Notes: generated by a model not told the origin, from the letters alone. 64,000 nucleotides of DNA from Pseudomonas poae (GCA_028869255.1 CP110972.1:2795001-2859000), one strand, 5' to 3'; positions 19,854-28,894 are shown, counted from the first letter of the stretch. Program-made: numbers and translations.

Positions 19854-21263
19854 ATGAGCGAACGAATCCCAACCGTGGAAACCTTTGAGCCTATTCACCC
19901 AAAGAAGGTAAAGGCCAAACCCAGCGACAACCTGATCCATACCCGCAGTTTCACCGGGCTGTTCCGCACGTTGCGCGTAGGCGGTGCCGCTTGGCTGTTC
20001 CTGGCCTTTTTCGGCACCGTGTGGCTCAACTGGGGCGGCCGGCAAGCCGTGTTGTGGGACCTGGCCGAAAGCAAATTCCATATCTTCGGTGCGACCTTCT
20101 GGCCCCAGGATTTCATCCTGCTCTCGGCGCTGCTGATCATCTGTGCCTTCGGCCTGTTCGCGATCACCGTGTTTGCCGGGCGAGTGTGGTGCGGCTACAC
20201 CTGCCCGCAAAGCTCATTCACCTGGCTGTTCATGTGGTGTGAAAGAGTCACTGAAGGCGAGCGCAACCAGCGCATCAAGCTGCAAGCGGCGCCCTGGAGC
20301 CTGAACAAACTGGCACGGCGCTCGGCCAAGCACACCTTATGGCTGGCTATCAGCGTGCTTACCGGGCTGACGTTTGTCGGCTACTTCACCCCCATCCGCC
20401 CTTTGGCCAGTGAACTGCTGACCTGGCAAATCGGCGGCGTGAGCCTGTTCTGGGTGCTGTTTTTCACCGCGGCCACCTACCTCAACGCCGGCTGGCTGCG
20501 CGAAGCGGTGTGCATGCACATGTGCCCGTATGCGCGGTTCCAAAGCGTGATGTTCGACAAAGACACCCTGACCATCTCCTACGATGCCGCACGTGGCGAA
20601 CAGCGTGGCCCGCGCAAACGTGAGGCCAAACCCGCCGACGTCGGCCTTGGCGATTGCATCGACTGCCAGCTGTGCGTGCAGGTATGCCCTACCGGTATCG
20701 ACATCCGCGACGGCCTGCAAATGGAATGCATCGGCTGCGCAGCGTGCATCGATGCCTGCGATTCAATCATGGACAAGATGGGCTATGCCCGTGGCCTGGT
20801 CAGCTATACCAGTGAACATCAACTGCAAGGCGGCGAAACCCAGCTGCTCAGGCCACGGCTGATCGGCTACAGTGCCGTGCTGCTGGTGATGATTGCAGCG
20901 CTGGTGGTGGCCTTGGTGGAACGGCCGATGGTGTCGCTGGATGTCACCAAGGACCGTGGCATGTTCCGCGAAAATGCCCAGGGCCAGATCGAGAACATCT
21001 ACAGCCTCAAAGTCATCAACAAAACCCAGCAACCTCAGGCTTACCGCCTGGAGCTGGTGGACGCCGATGGCTTCCAGTTGCAAGGCAAGACCGACATAAG
21101 CCTGGCACCCGGGGAAATTACTGATGTGCCGGTATCGGTAGCGTTGCTGGCCGATAAACCGGCGAGCAGTTCGCAGAACCTGCGTTTCAAGGTCACGGAT
21201 GTGGATGAGCCGTGGGTTTACAGCGCTGCCGATAGCCGCTTTGTGGCACCGTTGAATCGCTGA
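19854..21263 (+). CDS. ccoG: Cytochrome c oxidase accessory protein CcoG
   Basis: Polyferredoxin-like inner-membrane protein (FixG/RdxA family) needed for copper handling in cbb3-oxidase assembly. Transmembrane helices include AAWLFLAFFGTVWLNWGG and FILLSALLIICAFGLFAIT. Ferredoxin-type cysteine clusters are CGYTCPQS, CIDCQLCVQVCPTG and CIGCAACIDACD. A C-terminal periplasmic Ig-like domain follows (about residues 340-469). Start at 19854 gives the usual MSERIP-type N-terminus; an in-frame ATG at 19830 exists. The start region holds a 14-bp tandem duplication of ATGAGCGAACGA. The ccoNOQP genes are not in this window. Confidence 0.94.
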   Translation: MSERIPTVETFEPIHPKKVKAKPSDNLIHTRSFTGLFRTLRVGGAAWLFLAFFGTVWLNWGGRQAVLWDLAESKFHIFGATFWPQDFILLSALLIICAFGLFAITVFAGRVWCGYTCPQSSFTWLFMWCERVTEGERNQRIKLQAAPWSLNKLARRSAKHTLWLAISVLTGLTFVGYFTPIRPLASELLTWQIGGVSLFWVLFFTAATYLNAGWLREAVCMHMCPYARFQSVMFDKDTLTISYDAARGEQRGPRKREAKPADVGLGDCIDCQLCVQVCPTGIDIRDGLQMECIGCAACIDACDSIMDKMGYARGLVSYTSEHQLQGGETQLLRPRLIGYSAVLLVMIAALVVALVERPMVSLDVTKDRGMFRENAQGQIENIYSLKVINKTQQPQAYRLELVDADGFQLQGKTDISLAPGEITDVPVSVALLADKPASSSQNLRFKVTDVDEPWVYSAADSRFVAPLNR

Positions 21264-21288
21264 GGTCTGACCGCCACACGAGTTCCAC

Positions 21289-21378
21289 TGTGGGAGCTGG
21301 CTTGCCTGCGATGACGGCGGCACATCCGAGTGCATCCTTGGCTGGCCCGGCGCTATCGCAGGCAAGCCAGCTCCCACA
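21289..21378. repeat. REP-type inverted repeat
   Basis: Begins TGTGGGAGCTGGCTTGCCTG and ends with the inverted copy GCAGGCAAGCCAGCTCCCACA, with a divergent centre. It lies between ccoG and the MocR gene, a standard intergenic REP doublet. Confidence 0.85.
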
Positions 21379-21419
21379 CCTCGCTCTGCGTACCATTTCA
21401 AACAGTTAATTAGGCCACC

Positions 21420-22829
21420 ATGAAACGCTACGAAAAATTCGCCGACGATATCGCAGAACTGATCCGCTCCGGCGTCCTCGGCCCCGGGCAGCGCGTGCCC
21501 TCGGTGCGCTATGCCAGTCAGACCTATGGGGTCAGCCCATCCACGGTGTTCCAGGCTTACTACCTGTTGGAGCGGCGCGGGCTGATCCGTGCACGGCCGC
21601 GCTCCGGTTATTTCGTCAATACCCATGCACCCAGCCCGTTTTCCGAGCCCGTGGTGAGCGAGCATGTGCATGAGTCCACCGAAGTCGATGTGAGCGAATT
21701 GGTGTTTTCGGTCCTCGACTCCATCAAGGACCCGAACACCGTGCCGTTCGGTTCGGCGTTTCCCAGCCCGATGCTGTTTCCGCTGCCACGCCTGGCACGC
21801 TCCCTGGCCAGCGCCAGCCGCGACATGGACCCACGCTTGGTGGTCACCGACATGTCGCCGGGTAACCCGCAGCTGCGCCGGCAGATTGCGCTGCGTTACA
21901 TGGTGGGCGGCCTGATGCTGCCCATGGAAGAATTGCTGATCACCAACGGCGCGCTGGAAGCGCTGAACCTGTGCCTGCAAGCCGTCACCGAACCCGGCGA
22001 CCTGGTGGCCATCGAAGGCCCGGCGTTTTATGCCTGCCTGCAAGTGCTGGAACGCCTGAAGCTCAAGGCGGTGGAGATTCCGGTGCACCCACGCGACGGC
22101 ATCGACCTCAACGCCCTGGCGCAAACCCTGGAACGCTACCCGGTCAAAGCCTGCTGGACCATGACCAGCTTCCAGAACCCCATGGGCGCCACCCTGCCGG
22201 AAGCCAACAAACAGGCATTGGTGGAGCTGCTGCGCAGCCATCAAGTGCCGCTGATCGAGGACGATGTGTACGCCGAGCTGTACTACGGTCAGCACGCGCC
22301 GAAACCCGCCAAAGCCTTCGACACCGAGGGCCTGGTGATGCACTGTGGCTCCTTCGCCAAGAGCCTGGCGCCGGGCTATCGGGTGGGCTGGGTGGCGGCC
22401 GGGCGCTATGCGCAGAAGGTTGAGCGCCTGAAGCTGATGACCTCGCTGTGCCCCTCGATGCCGGCGCAAGCAGCGATTGCCGACTACCTGCAGCACGGCG
22501 GCTACGACCGGCATCTGCGCAAATTGCGCTACGCCCTGGAGGAACAGCAGAGCGCCATGCTGGCCGCCATCGCACGGTACTTTCCATCGCAGACACGGGT
22601 CAGCCAGCCGGCGGGTGGGTATTTCCTGTGGCTCGAATTACCGGAGCAGACCGATTCATTGAAGTTGTTCCAGATGGCGCTGGCGCAAGGCATCAGCATC
22701 GCGCCGGGGCCGATTTTCTCGGCGACCCAGCGCTTTCGCAACTGCATTCGGCTGAACTATGGCAGCCCGTGGACCGAGGCATCGGAAAAGGCCATGGAAA
22801 CGCTGGGGCGGATTGTGCGGTCGTTTTGA
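21420..22829 (+). CDS. MocR-type regulator (GntR HTH fused to aminotransferase I domain)
   Basis: 469 residues. N-terminal GntR winged HTH (about 1-75: FADDIAELIRSGVLGPGQRV, YGVSPSTVFQAYYLLERRGL). From about 95 a fold-type I PLP aminotransferase domain: ITNGALEALNLCL, WTMTSFQNPMG, IEDDVYAELYYG, and the Schiff-base lysine in HCGSFAKSLAPGYRVGW. Such proteins are transcription regulators that sense PLP or amino-compound ligands; the target is unknown. No operon partner is evident: an hrp box and small gene follow downstream. Confidence 0.92.
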   Translation: MKRYEKFADDIAELIRSGVLGPGQRVPSVRYASQTYGVSPSTVFQAYYLLERRGLIRARPRSGYFVNTHAPSPFSEPVVSEHVHESTEVDVSELVFSVLDSIKDPNTVPFGSAFPSPMLFPLPRLARSLASASRDMDPRLVVTDMSPGNPQLRRQIALRYMVGGLMLPMEELLITNGALEALNLCLQAVTEPGDLVAIEGPAFYACLQVLERLKLKAVEIPVHPRDGIDLNALAQTLERYPVKACWTMTSFQNPMGATLPEANKQALVELLRSHQVPLIEDDVYAELYYGQHAPKPAKAFDTEGLVMHCGSFAKSLAPGYRVGWVAAGRYAQKVERLKLMTSLCPSMPAQAAIADYLQHGGYDRHLRKLRYALEEQQSAMLAAIARYFPSQTRVSQPAGGYFLWLELPEQTDSLKLFQMALAQGISIAPGPIFSATQRFRNCIRLNYGSPWTEASEKAMETLGRIVRSF

Positions 22830-22832
22830 GCC

Positions 22833-22861
22833 GGAACCGAATCAAAGCGAAGTCCCACAGA
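22833..22861 (+). promoter_or_regulatory. hrp box (HrpL-dependent promoter)
   Basis: GGAACC (22833-22838), 16 bases, then CCACAGA (22855-22861): an exact match to GGAACC-N15/16-CCACNNA recognised by the ECF sigma factor HrpL. It begins just after the MocR stop and lies 64 bases upstream of the ATG of the orphan gene at 22926, the usual spacing for type III effector genes. Confidence 0.75.
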
Positions 22862-22925
22862 GTATGGCGTGCTTTTTGCTCTCTCTCGAAAAGGCGCCTT
22901 TCTTAGTTCGACTCTGAGGGTTCCC

Positions 22926-23378
22926 ATGGATACATCTATAGTTTTTGGCCTGAAGCTGTTACTGGTCCCGCCCAATTACGTACGTCGCGACGAACGCCAA
23001 CATATACGCGACATGAACGGCCCCATCACGCGCCCCGCCGGCGACCATCGCTCAGCCGACATGATTATCGAGCAGAGTCTTATCCTTGAAGGCTTTTACC
23101 GCAGCAACGCGCATGTCTTTGACGATCATCTGAAGGAGCAAGTCGGAGACTGGACCCACCGCAACCAGGACCCGGAGGCCAGGGCAGACGCAGCCTTCAC
23201 ACTGGAAAAAGTCCTGCGGTTTATCGACCATTACGGTAACAGCGAGACACGCTGGAATGCTCAGATCGACGGTTTCACAAAGTGGGAGTACTTTGACGTC
23301 GCACCGCAATCAGAGGCCAGCGTGCTCGAGCAATTTGCCTACCACGGGTGGGACGTCCTGCATGCGTTGGGAACTTGA
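22926..23378 (+). CDS. Orphan protein under an hrp box, candidate type III effector (150 aa)
   Basis: No family recognised. Start at 22926 is preferred: the GTG frame extension to 22869 would start almost at the predicted transcription start of the hrp-box promoter. The protein begins MDTSIVFGLKLLLVPPNYV without a cleavable signal. A hydrophilic region and a charged helical half follow (IIEQSLILEGFYRSNAHVFD, then AAFTLEKVLRFIDHYGNSET). Trp/Tyr/Phe clusters near the end (FTKWEYFDV, YHGWDVLHALGT) suggest a folded domain. There is no catalytic motif. Assignment as effector rests on the promoter alone. Confidence 0.65.
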   Translation: MDTSIVFGLKLLLVPPNYVRRDERQHIRDMNGPITRPAGDHRSADMIIEQSLILEGFYRSNAHVFDDHLKEQVGDWTHRNQDPEARADAAFTLEKVLRFIDHYGNSETRWNAQIDGFTKWEYFDVAPQSEASVLEQFAYHGWDVLHALGT

Positions 23379-23390
23379 CAGCCCACGTGC

Positions 23391-24137
23391 TTAACGGCCA
23401 CCGCCCAGGTCGACAAAGGTGCCGGTGGCATAGGAGGCCTTGTCTGACAGCAACCAGATAATCGCTTCCGCCACTTCATCCGGGCGCCCGCCACGGGCCA
23501 TGGGGATGCCGGATTCAAGCTTGCTGACCCGGTCCGGGTCGCCACTCAGAGCATGGAAGTCGGTGAAAATATAGCCTGGGCGCACCGCGTTGACACGAAT
23601 CCCTTCGCCCGCGACTTCTTTCGACAGGCCCAGGGTAAAGGTGTCAAGAGCCCCCTTGGAGGCGGCATAGTCGACGTATTCACCCGGCGAGCCTAGGCGG
23701 GCCGCCACCGACGATACGTTGACGATGCTGCCACCCTGCCCGCCATGCCTTGGCGACATGCGCAGCACCGCGTGCTTGGCACACAGGATCGGGCCCAGCA
23801 CGTTGGTCTTGAGGATTTTGAGGATACGGAATTCGGACATCTCATCGACCCGCGACTTGTGCGCCACGGTGCCGGCGTTGTTAACCAACGCGGTCACCCG
23901 GCCCAGCTCGGCGTCCACACGATTGAACAGCGCAACCACTTCATCTTCGCTGCTGACATCCGCTCGCACCGCAATCGCCTGGGCGCCCAGGGCGCGGACT
24001 TTTTCGAGCACGCCATGGGCCGCCTCTTCATCGGACTGGTAGTTGATGCAGATGCGGTAGCCCTCGCGAGCGGCCAGCAATGCGGTATCGGCGCCAATCC
24101 CGCGACTGCCCCCGGTGATGATGACAACTTTGTCCAT
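23391..24137 (-). CDS. SDR family oxidoreductase
   Basis: Classical short-chain dehydrogenase/reductase of 248 residues. It has GGSRGIGADTALLAAREG (TGxxxGxG nucleotide loop), NNAGT, the catalytic YVDYAASKGALDTF (YxxxK) and the conserved VRPGYIFTDFHA; the C-terminus GTFVDLGGGR is typical of NAD(P)-dependent 3-oxoacyl reductase-like SDRs. Start at 24137 (MDKVVIITGG) is set by AGGAG. Substrate unknown. It is followed at its 3' end by the convergent orphan gene and preceded by the MHYT protein on the same strand. Confidence 0.92.
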   Translation of the reverse strand: MDKVVIITGGSRGIGADTALLAAREGYRICINYQSDEEAAHGVLEKVRALGAQAIAVRADVSSEDEVVALFNRVDAELGRVTALVNNAGTVAHKSRVDEMSEFRILKILKTNVLGPILCAKHAVLRMSPRHGGQGGSIVNVSSVAARLGSPGEYVDYAASKGALDTFTLGLSKEVAGEGIRVNAVRPGYIFTDFHALSGDPDRVSKLESGIPMARGGRPDEVAEAIIWLLSDKASYATGTFVDLGGGR

Positions 24138-24190
24138 GCGTGCGATCTCCTGATTCAACCTGGTGTTATGGCTGGATCCCATACTAACCG

Positions 24191-26287
24191 TCACGCGCGA
24201 TCTTTGTCAGGCGCCAGCGCGTCTTCAGTGCGCTGTATATCGGCCATAAACCCCTCGGCCGGCAGTGGATGGCCAAGCAGGTAGCCCTGCAGCGAATTAC
24301 AGCCCAGCCGCGTAAGAAAACTCTGCTGCACATCGGTCTCCACGCCTTCGGCGACAATCCGCAGCCCCAGGGCCTGGCCCAGGGCAACGATGGCCGAGAC
24401 GATGGCCGCGTCGTCGCTGTCATGCTCCAGGTCGCGCACAAAACCACGGTCGATCTTCAGTTCGTTGGCCGGCAGGCGCTTGAGGTACATCAGGCTGGAA
24501 TAACCGGTGCCGAAGTCGTCGATTGACAGGTCAACGCCCATGTCCGACAACTGCTGAAGCACCGTCATGCTTGCATCAGCATCGCTCATGGCGGTGGTCT
24601 CGGTAATTTCCAGGGTCAGGCTGTTGGCCGGCAACTGATGACGCTCCAGCGCCGAGGCCACGCTGTTGACCAGCCCGGCATGGCAGAACTGCAAGGCCGA
24701 CAGGTTCACCGCAATGCGCCAGTCTTCATACCCCTGCATATACCACAGGCGCATCTGGCGGCAGGCTTCATTCAACACCCACTCGCCAATCGGAATAATC
24801 AGCCCGGTCTTTTCCGCCAGCTCGATAAAGGTCGCCGGCAGCAGCAGGCCCTGTTGCGGGTGCTCCCAGCGCAGCAGCGCCTCGGCGCCCACCGGGATCC
24901 CGCTGAGCGCATCGAACTTGGGCTGGTAGTACAAGCGAAATTGCTCTTGTTCGACGGCATTGCGCAAGTCCTGCAGTAACTGCAACTGCTTACGCGCATT
25001 GGTGTTCATCGACACATCAAAAAAGCTATAGCCGTTCTTGCCCATGCCCTTGGCGTGGTACATCGCGGCGTCGGCGTTCATCAGCAATTCCTGGGGGTTG
25101 CCACCGTTGCCCGGGTACATGGCGATGCCGACGCTGGCGGAAATTTTCAGCTCATGCTCGGCCACCTGGAACGCACGGTTGATCAGCACTACTTGGCGCT
25201 CGGCGAGACCGAGGGCATCATCCGGCTGGGTCAGTTGCACCAGCAGCACAAACTCATCACCGCCGATGCGTGCCAGGGTGTCGTGGCTGCGCAGGTCTTC
25301 GCGCAGGCGCAGGCCGACTTCGCGCAATAACTGGTCGCCCATGTGGTGGCCAAAGGCATCGTTAATCGGCTTGAAGCCATCCAGGTCGATAAACATCAGG
25401 GCGAAGCAACCGCCCTGCTCCTTCACCGCCTGAATGGCTTGCTGGATACGGTCGGCGAGCAAGGTGCGATTGGGCAGGCCGGTGAGCATGTCATGCAGGG
25501 CCAGGTGGGTCAGTTCCTCGTTGGCCTGGCTGAGTGAGTTTGCCAACACGGCGGTGCGCGCTTCCAGGCGAGCGTCGAGCAACGAGGTCAGCAAGGCGAT
25601 GGCCAGCACCGCCAGGGTCGTTACCAACACCAGGTTATCCAGGCCCTTGCCGCTCAAGCCAGTCAGCGCCGCGCCACAAAAACTCTCATCGGCAAACTGC
25701 GCCGCCGCCATGCCGGTGTAGTGCATGCCGACGATGGCAATGCCCATGACGACCGCCGCTCCGCCGCGTGCCAAGCGCACGTAGGGGGTGTTACGCCGCA
25801 GGTTGAATGCGATCCACAACGCCGCGCCGGACGCTACCACCGCGATCAGCAACGAGGCGCCAAACAAGGTTGGGTCGTAGTCGATGCCGGGCGTCATGCG
25901 CATCGCGGCCATGCCGGTGTAATGCATGCTGGCAATACCCGCGCCCATGATCAGCGCACCCAATGCCAGCTGCCAGGCGGGTAAACGGGGCTGGCTGACC
26001 AGCCATAAGGCAAAGCCGCTGGACAATACCGCGATCAATAGGGAGAGCGTAGTAATGCCCAGGTCAAACCCCAGGGCAAACGGCAGGCGCAGTGCCAACA
26101 TGCCGATAAAGTGCATGGACCACACGCCCACGCCCATGGCCAACGCGCCGCCGGCTATCCACAGGTAGACCGCGCGGCCCTTGGCGGTCGCAATGCGGCC
26201 GCAGAGGTCCAGCGCGGTGTAGGAAGCGAGGATCGCGACGAACAGCGAGATCACAACCAGGGAGGGTGAGTAACTACCGATGAGCAT
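24191..26287 (-). CDS. mucR: MHYT sensor - GGDEF - EAL c-di-GMP protein (MucR-like)
   Basis: 698-residue inner-membrane protein. The N-terminal seven-helix MHYT domain contains three signature repeats SMHFIGM, SMHYTGM and GMHYTGM, proposed to bind a metal and sense a small diatomic ligand. A GGDEF domain with intact RIGGDEFVLL and an EAL domain with GAEALLRWEHP, DDFGTGYSSLMYL and EGVET follow. Both cyclase and phosphodiesterase motifs look complete. The architecture is that of P. aeruginosa MucR, which supplies c-di-GMP for alginate; the symbol is given by architecture. Confidence 0.9.
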   Translation of the reverse strand: MLIGSYSPSLVVISLFVAILASYTALDLCGRIATAKGRAVYLWIAGGALAMGVGVWSMHFIGMLALRLPFALGFDLGITTLSLLIAVLSSGFALWLVSQPRLPAWQLALGALIMGAGIASMHYTGMAAMRMTPGIDYDPTLFGASLLIAVVASGAALWIAFNLRRNTPYVRLARGGAAVVMGIAIVGMHYTGMAAAQFADESFCGAALTGLSGKGLDNLVLVTTLAVLAIALLTSLLDARLEARTAVLANSLSQANEELTHLALHDMLTGLPNRTLLADRIQQAIQAVKEQGGCFALMFIDLDGFKPINDAFGHHMGDQLLREVGLRLREDLRSHDTLARIGGDEFVLLVQLTQPDDALGLAERQVVLINRAFQVAEHELKISASVGIAMYPGNGGNPQELLMNADAAMYHAKGMGKNGYSFFDVSMNTNARKQLQLLQDLRNAVEQEQFRLYYQPKFDALSGIPVGAEALLRWEHPQQGLLLPATFIELAEKTGLIIPIGEWVLNEACRQMRLWYMQGYEDWRIAVNLSALQFCHAGLVNSVASALERHQLPANSLTLEITETTAMSDADASMTVLQQLSDMGVDLSIDDFGTGYSSLMYLKRLPANELKIDRGFVRDLEHDSDDAAIVSAIVALGQALGLRIVAEGVETDVQQSFLTRLGCNSLQGYLLGHPLPAEGFMADIQRTEDALAPDKDRA

Positions 26288-26464
26288 GGGGCTTCTCGTG
26301 GGCTACGGGCGGTTTTAGCACGTGCCAGGGGTGGCAAAGCGGCGGATTGTAGCGAGAATAATTCTTGCGTACTTGATTAATTGACAGAGGGCCATCATGG
26401 GGATTTTGGCGTCAATTGGATGGCTTCTTTTGCGGGGGCTGGGGTTGGTGGGGGTATGGGGCAT

Positions 26465-26725
26465 ATCCGTTTTTTAGGTAATGGCTGGTATTGGTTCCGC
26501 TCTTACAGCGGGTCACTTTGGAAAAGAGCCCCAAAGTAACCAAAGGGCTCTTGCCCCAACACTCGGCACCTCGCTCTGGCTCGGTGTGCCCGCACGCAGA
26601 CTTGAATCCGTGGGCCGCCGCGATGGGCCATCCTTGGCCCAGCGCGGCTAACCCGGCGTCCTGCCGGGTTACCCACGGATTCAAGCCTGCGTGCGGCCAG
26701 CGTGTTTTACGGGGCGCCAAGGATC
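26465..26725 (+). repeat. Long intergenic repeat, copy A
   Basis: Nearly identical in order and sequence to 63559-63805, from TTAGGTAATGGCTG through GGTTCCGC, GCGGGTCACTTT, a stretch rich in CAAAGTAACC, and the inner palindrome CTTGAATCCGTGGG ... CCCACGGATTCAAG. A multi-copy intergenic family of fluorescent pseudomonads is the best reading. Confidence 0.85.
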
Positions 26726-26836
26726 AAGATCAAGATCAAAAGCGCAAAGATCGCTGACTTCGTCAGCGCAAAGGATGTAAGGGCCAGATCAAAAACAAAG
26801 CAAAGCACGGCGGCCTGACAGCCGACCTCGATCAAA

Positions 26837-26923
26837 TGTGGGGGCTGGCTTGCCTGCGATGCAGACACCTCGGTCTGTCAGGCACACCGAGTTGATGCTT
26901 TCGCAGGCAAGCCAGCTCCCACA
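26837..26923. repeat. REP-type inverted repeat
   Basis: TGTGGGGGCTGGCTTGCCTG at the left and GCAGGCAAGCCAGCTCCCACA at the right, with a degenerate centre. It is positioned between the inverted long repeats A and B and belongs to the compound unit repeated at 63.6-64 kb. Confidence 0.85.
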
Positions 26924-26924
26924 G

Positions 26925-27290
26925 AAAAGCCCACCCCACTGCACACGCCGAACCGCTCTTGATCCAACCACTCAGGTCGGCTACTAGGCCGCCGTGCTCT
27001 GCTTTTGACTTTGATCTGAGACGCCCCGTCAATCACGATGGCCGAACGCAGGCTTGAATCCGTGGGCAACCCGGCAGGACGCCGGGTTAGCCGCGCTGGG
27101 CCAAGGATGGCCCATCGCGGCGGCCCACGGATTCAAGCCGGAGTGAGGGCACACCGAGCCGGAGGCGAGGTGCCGAGTGATGGGGCAAAGCGTTTTTGGT
27201 TACTTTTGGCGCTCTTCCAAAAGTGACCCGCTGTAAGAGCGGAACCATAAGCAGCCGTTGCCGCAGCAACGGATATGTACTCAAGGTATC
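26925..27290 (-). repeat. Long intergenic repeat, copy B (inverted) with spacer
   Basis: Reverse complement of the repeat at 26465-26725 and 63559-63805. It includes the palindrome CTTGAATCCGTGGG and the spacer with AGCAGAGCACGGCGGCC, which is shared with the end of the window but only partly with copy A. Confidence 0.8.
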
Positions 27291-27316
27291 CAATCAATCC
27301 CCCTCAGCAATAGCCG

Positions 27317-28702
27317 TCACCCCATCCCACCCCCGCCCAGCGCAGCAATCAACTGCACACTCGCCACCAACCGCGTCTGCAGCAACGTCAACACCGTCCG
27401 TTCATTACTCAAGGCGGTCGCCTGCACCGTCACCACATCCAGATAAGCAATCAACCCCGCCTTGTACTGATTCTGAGTCAACCGCAACGACTCACGCGCC
27501 GCCTCCAAGGCTTCATTGCTAACCACCGCCTCGTCCTCCAGCACCTTAAGCTGCACCATGTAGTTTTCCACCTCACGGAAACCGTCCAGCACCGTCTGGC
27601 GATACTTCGCCACAGTTTCGTCATAGGACGCCACAGTGCGATCCACCTCCGCCGAACGCTGCCCACCGTCAAACAGCGTCATGGCCAACTTCGGCCCCAC
27701 CGACCAAAAACGGTTCGGCAAGCTGATCCAGTCCGCATAGGTGCTGCTGGAATAACCACCGGCCAGGCTCAAGCTCAGATCTGGGTAGTAGGCGGCCTTG
27801 GCTACACCGATATTGGCGTTGGCGGCAATCACCGACCGTTCAGCCGAAGCAATATCCGGACGGCGCTCGAGCAGTTGCGACGGCAGGCTCACCGGAATCT
27901 GCGGCAGCGCCGGAATGTCCTTGCTCACCGCCAAATTGAAGTTGGCCGGCGCCTCACCGATCAACACGGCAATCGCATTTTCCAGCTGGGCGCGCTGCCA
28001 GATCAGGTCGATCAGGCTGGCCTGGGTGGTCTTTAGCTGAGTTTGCGCCTGGGCCACCGCGTCCTTGCCGGACACGCCGGCCCGGTATTGGTTTTCGGTC
28101 ATCTGCAGGGAGCGCTGATAGGTCTCCAGGGTGGCCTGCAGCAAACGCGTCTGCTCATCCATGACCCGCAGTTGCAAGTAGCTCTGCACCAGTTCCGACT
28201 GCTGGCTCAGGCGCATCGCCGCCAGGTCGGCGGCGCTGGCTTCGGCGCTGGCCTCGTTGGCTTCCAGGCCACGGCGCAGTTTGCCCCAGATATCCGCCTC
28301 CCAACTCACGCCCAACTGTGCGTTAAGGGTGTCGCGGATACCGCTGCTGGAACTGCTGAGGCTGGCGCTGCTGCTGCCGGTACCTTGGCTGGCACGGGTT
28401 TTCCCGGCGCTCAGGTCGACGGTGGGGTAAAACGCCCCGCGCGAACTTCGCACCAGCGCCTGCGCCTGGCGAAAGCGCGCTTCGGCCTGGGCCACGGTCT
28501 GGTTGGAGCTGTTAAGGCGCGTGACCAGCTCATTGAGCTGGCGATCACCGTACAACTCCCACCAGGCACCCCGGGCGAGTGAATCGCTCGGCGTGGCTTG
28601 GCGCCAGCCCTGAGCTTCCTTGAATTGCGCCGGCTCGATGACTTCCGGGCGTTTGTAGTCCGGGCCGACGGCGCAGGCGCTGAGCAGTGCGCCGCAGAGC
28701 AT
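27317..28702 (-). CDS. opmB: RND efflux outer-membrane factor, OpmB-like lipoprotein
   Basis: TolC/OprM-type outer-membrane channel for the MuxABC pump, last gene of the operon. The lipobox LLSAC and VGPDYKRPEVI start the mature protein; two OEP repeats follow (for example ARGAWWELYGDRQLNELV, RPDIASAERSVIAANANIGV). From the ATG at 28702 only ten residues precede the lipobox Cys and they carry no positive charge. The frame is open further upstream (HNKAAKLLLTMLCGALLSAC), so the true start is probably earlier. An ATG at 28898 overlapping the muxC stop is the expected start but is off by one base in frame, and REP-like DNA (28780-28860) intervenes. Confidence 0.88.
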   Translation of the reverse strand: MLCGALLSACAVGPDYKRPEVIEPAQFKEAQGWRQATPSDSLARGAWWELYGDRQLNELVTRLNSSNQTVAQAEARFRQAQALVRSSRGAFYPTVDLSAGKTRASQGTGSSSASLSSSSSGIRDTLNAQLGVSWEADIWGKLRRGLEANEASAEASAADLAAMRLSQQSELVQSYLQLRVMDEQTRLLQATLETYQRSLQMTENQYRAGVSGKDAVAQAQTQLKTTQASLIDLIWQRAQLENAIAVLIGEAPANFNLAVSKDIPALPQIPVSLPSQLLERRPDIASAERSVIAANANIGVAKAAYYPDLSLSLAGGYSSSTYADWISLPNRFWSVGPKLAMTLFDGGQRSAEVDRTVASYDETVAKYRQTVLDGFREVENYMVQLKVLEDEAVVSNEALEAARESLRLTQNQYKAGLIAYLDVVTVQATALSNERTVLTLLQTRLVASVQLIAALGGGGMG

Positions 28703-28779
28703 CGTCAGTAACAGTTTCGCCGCCTTATTATGGCGAGGGCGCGGGCTCTCGCTGGAGGGCGAAGCACTTCCGGGCTGTT

Positions 28780-28860
28780 TGGGGGCTACTGCGTAGCCCA
28801 GCGGGGCAAGCCCCTCGCCACAGTAAACGCCCTTGCCACAGCAAGCTCACTCGCCACAGG
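28780..28860. repeat. REP-like DNA between muxC and opmB
   Basis: Contains GGGGGCTACTGCGTAGCCC and GCGGGGCAAGCCCCTCGCCACA, then repeated TGTGGCGA/GCCACAG-type units, the second common REP class in pseudomonads. It occupies the position where the N-terminal coding sequence or leader of opmB should be. Confidence 0.6.
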
Positions 28861-28894
28861 AAACCGGTGCCTACAGGGGCGTTGATTGAATCGG

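Larger units (their letters stand above)
26288..27316. other. Gene-free 1-kb repeat region between mucR-like and opmB genes
   Basis: No convincing gene. It holds two inverted copies of a ~230-bp repeat (26465-26725 plus orientation; about 26925-27290 minus orientation) around a REP doublet (26837-26923). Short open frames here (for example those with ESVGNPAGRR or FKSACGHTEP) are translations of the repeat and recur in the same form at the window's end. Confidence 0.8.

Noticed and set aside
20763..22514. 583-codon minus-strand frame opposite ccoG/MocR
   Set aside because: It covers the 3' part of ccoG, the intergenic REP and most of the MocR gene on the opposite strand, which a real gene would not do.
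26412..27293. Short open frames in the 26.4-27.3 kb block and at 63.6-63.8 kb
   Set aside because: Identical peptides recur in each copy of the intergenic repeat and in either orientation, so they are repeat translations and not genes.
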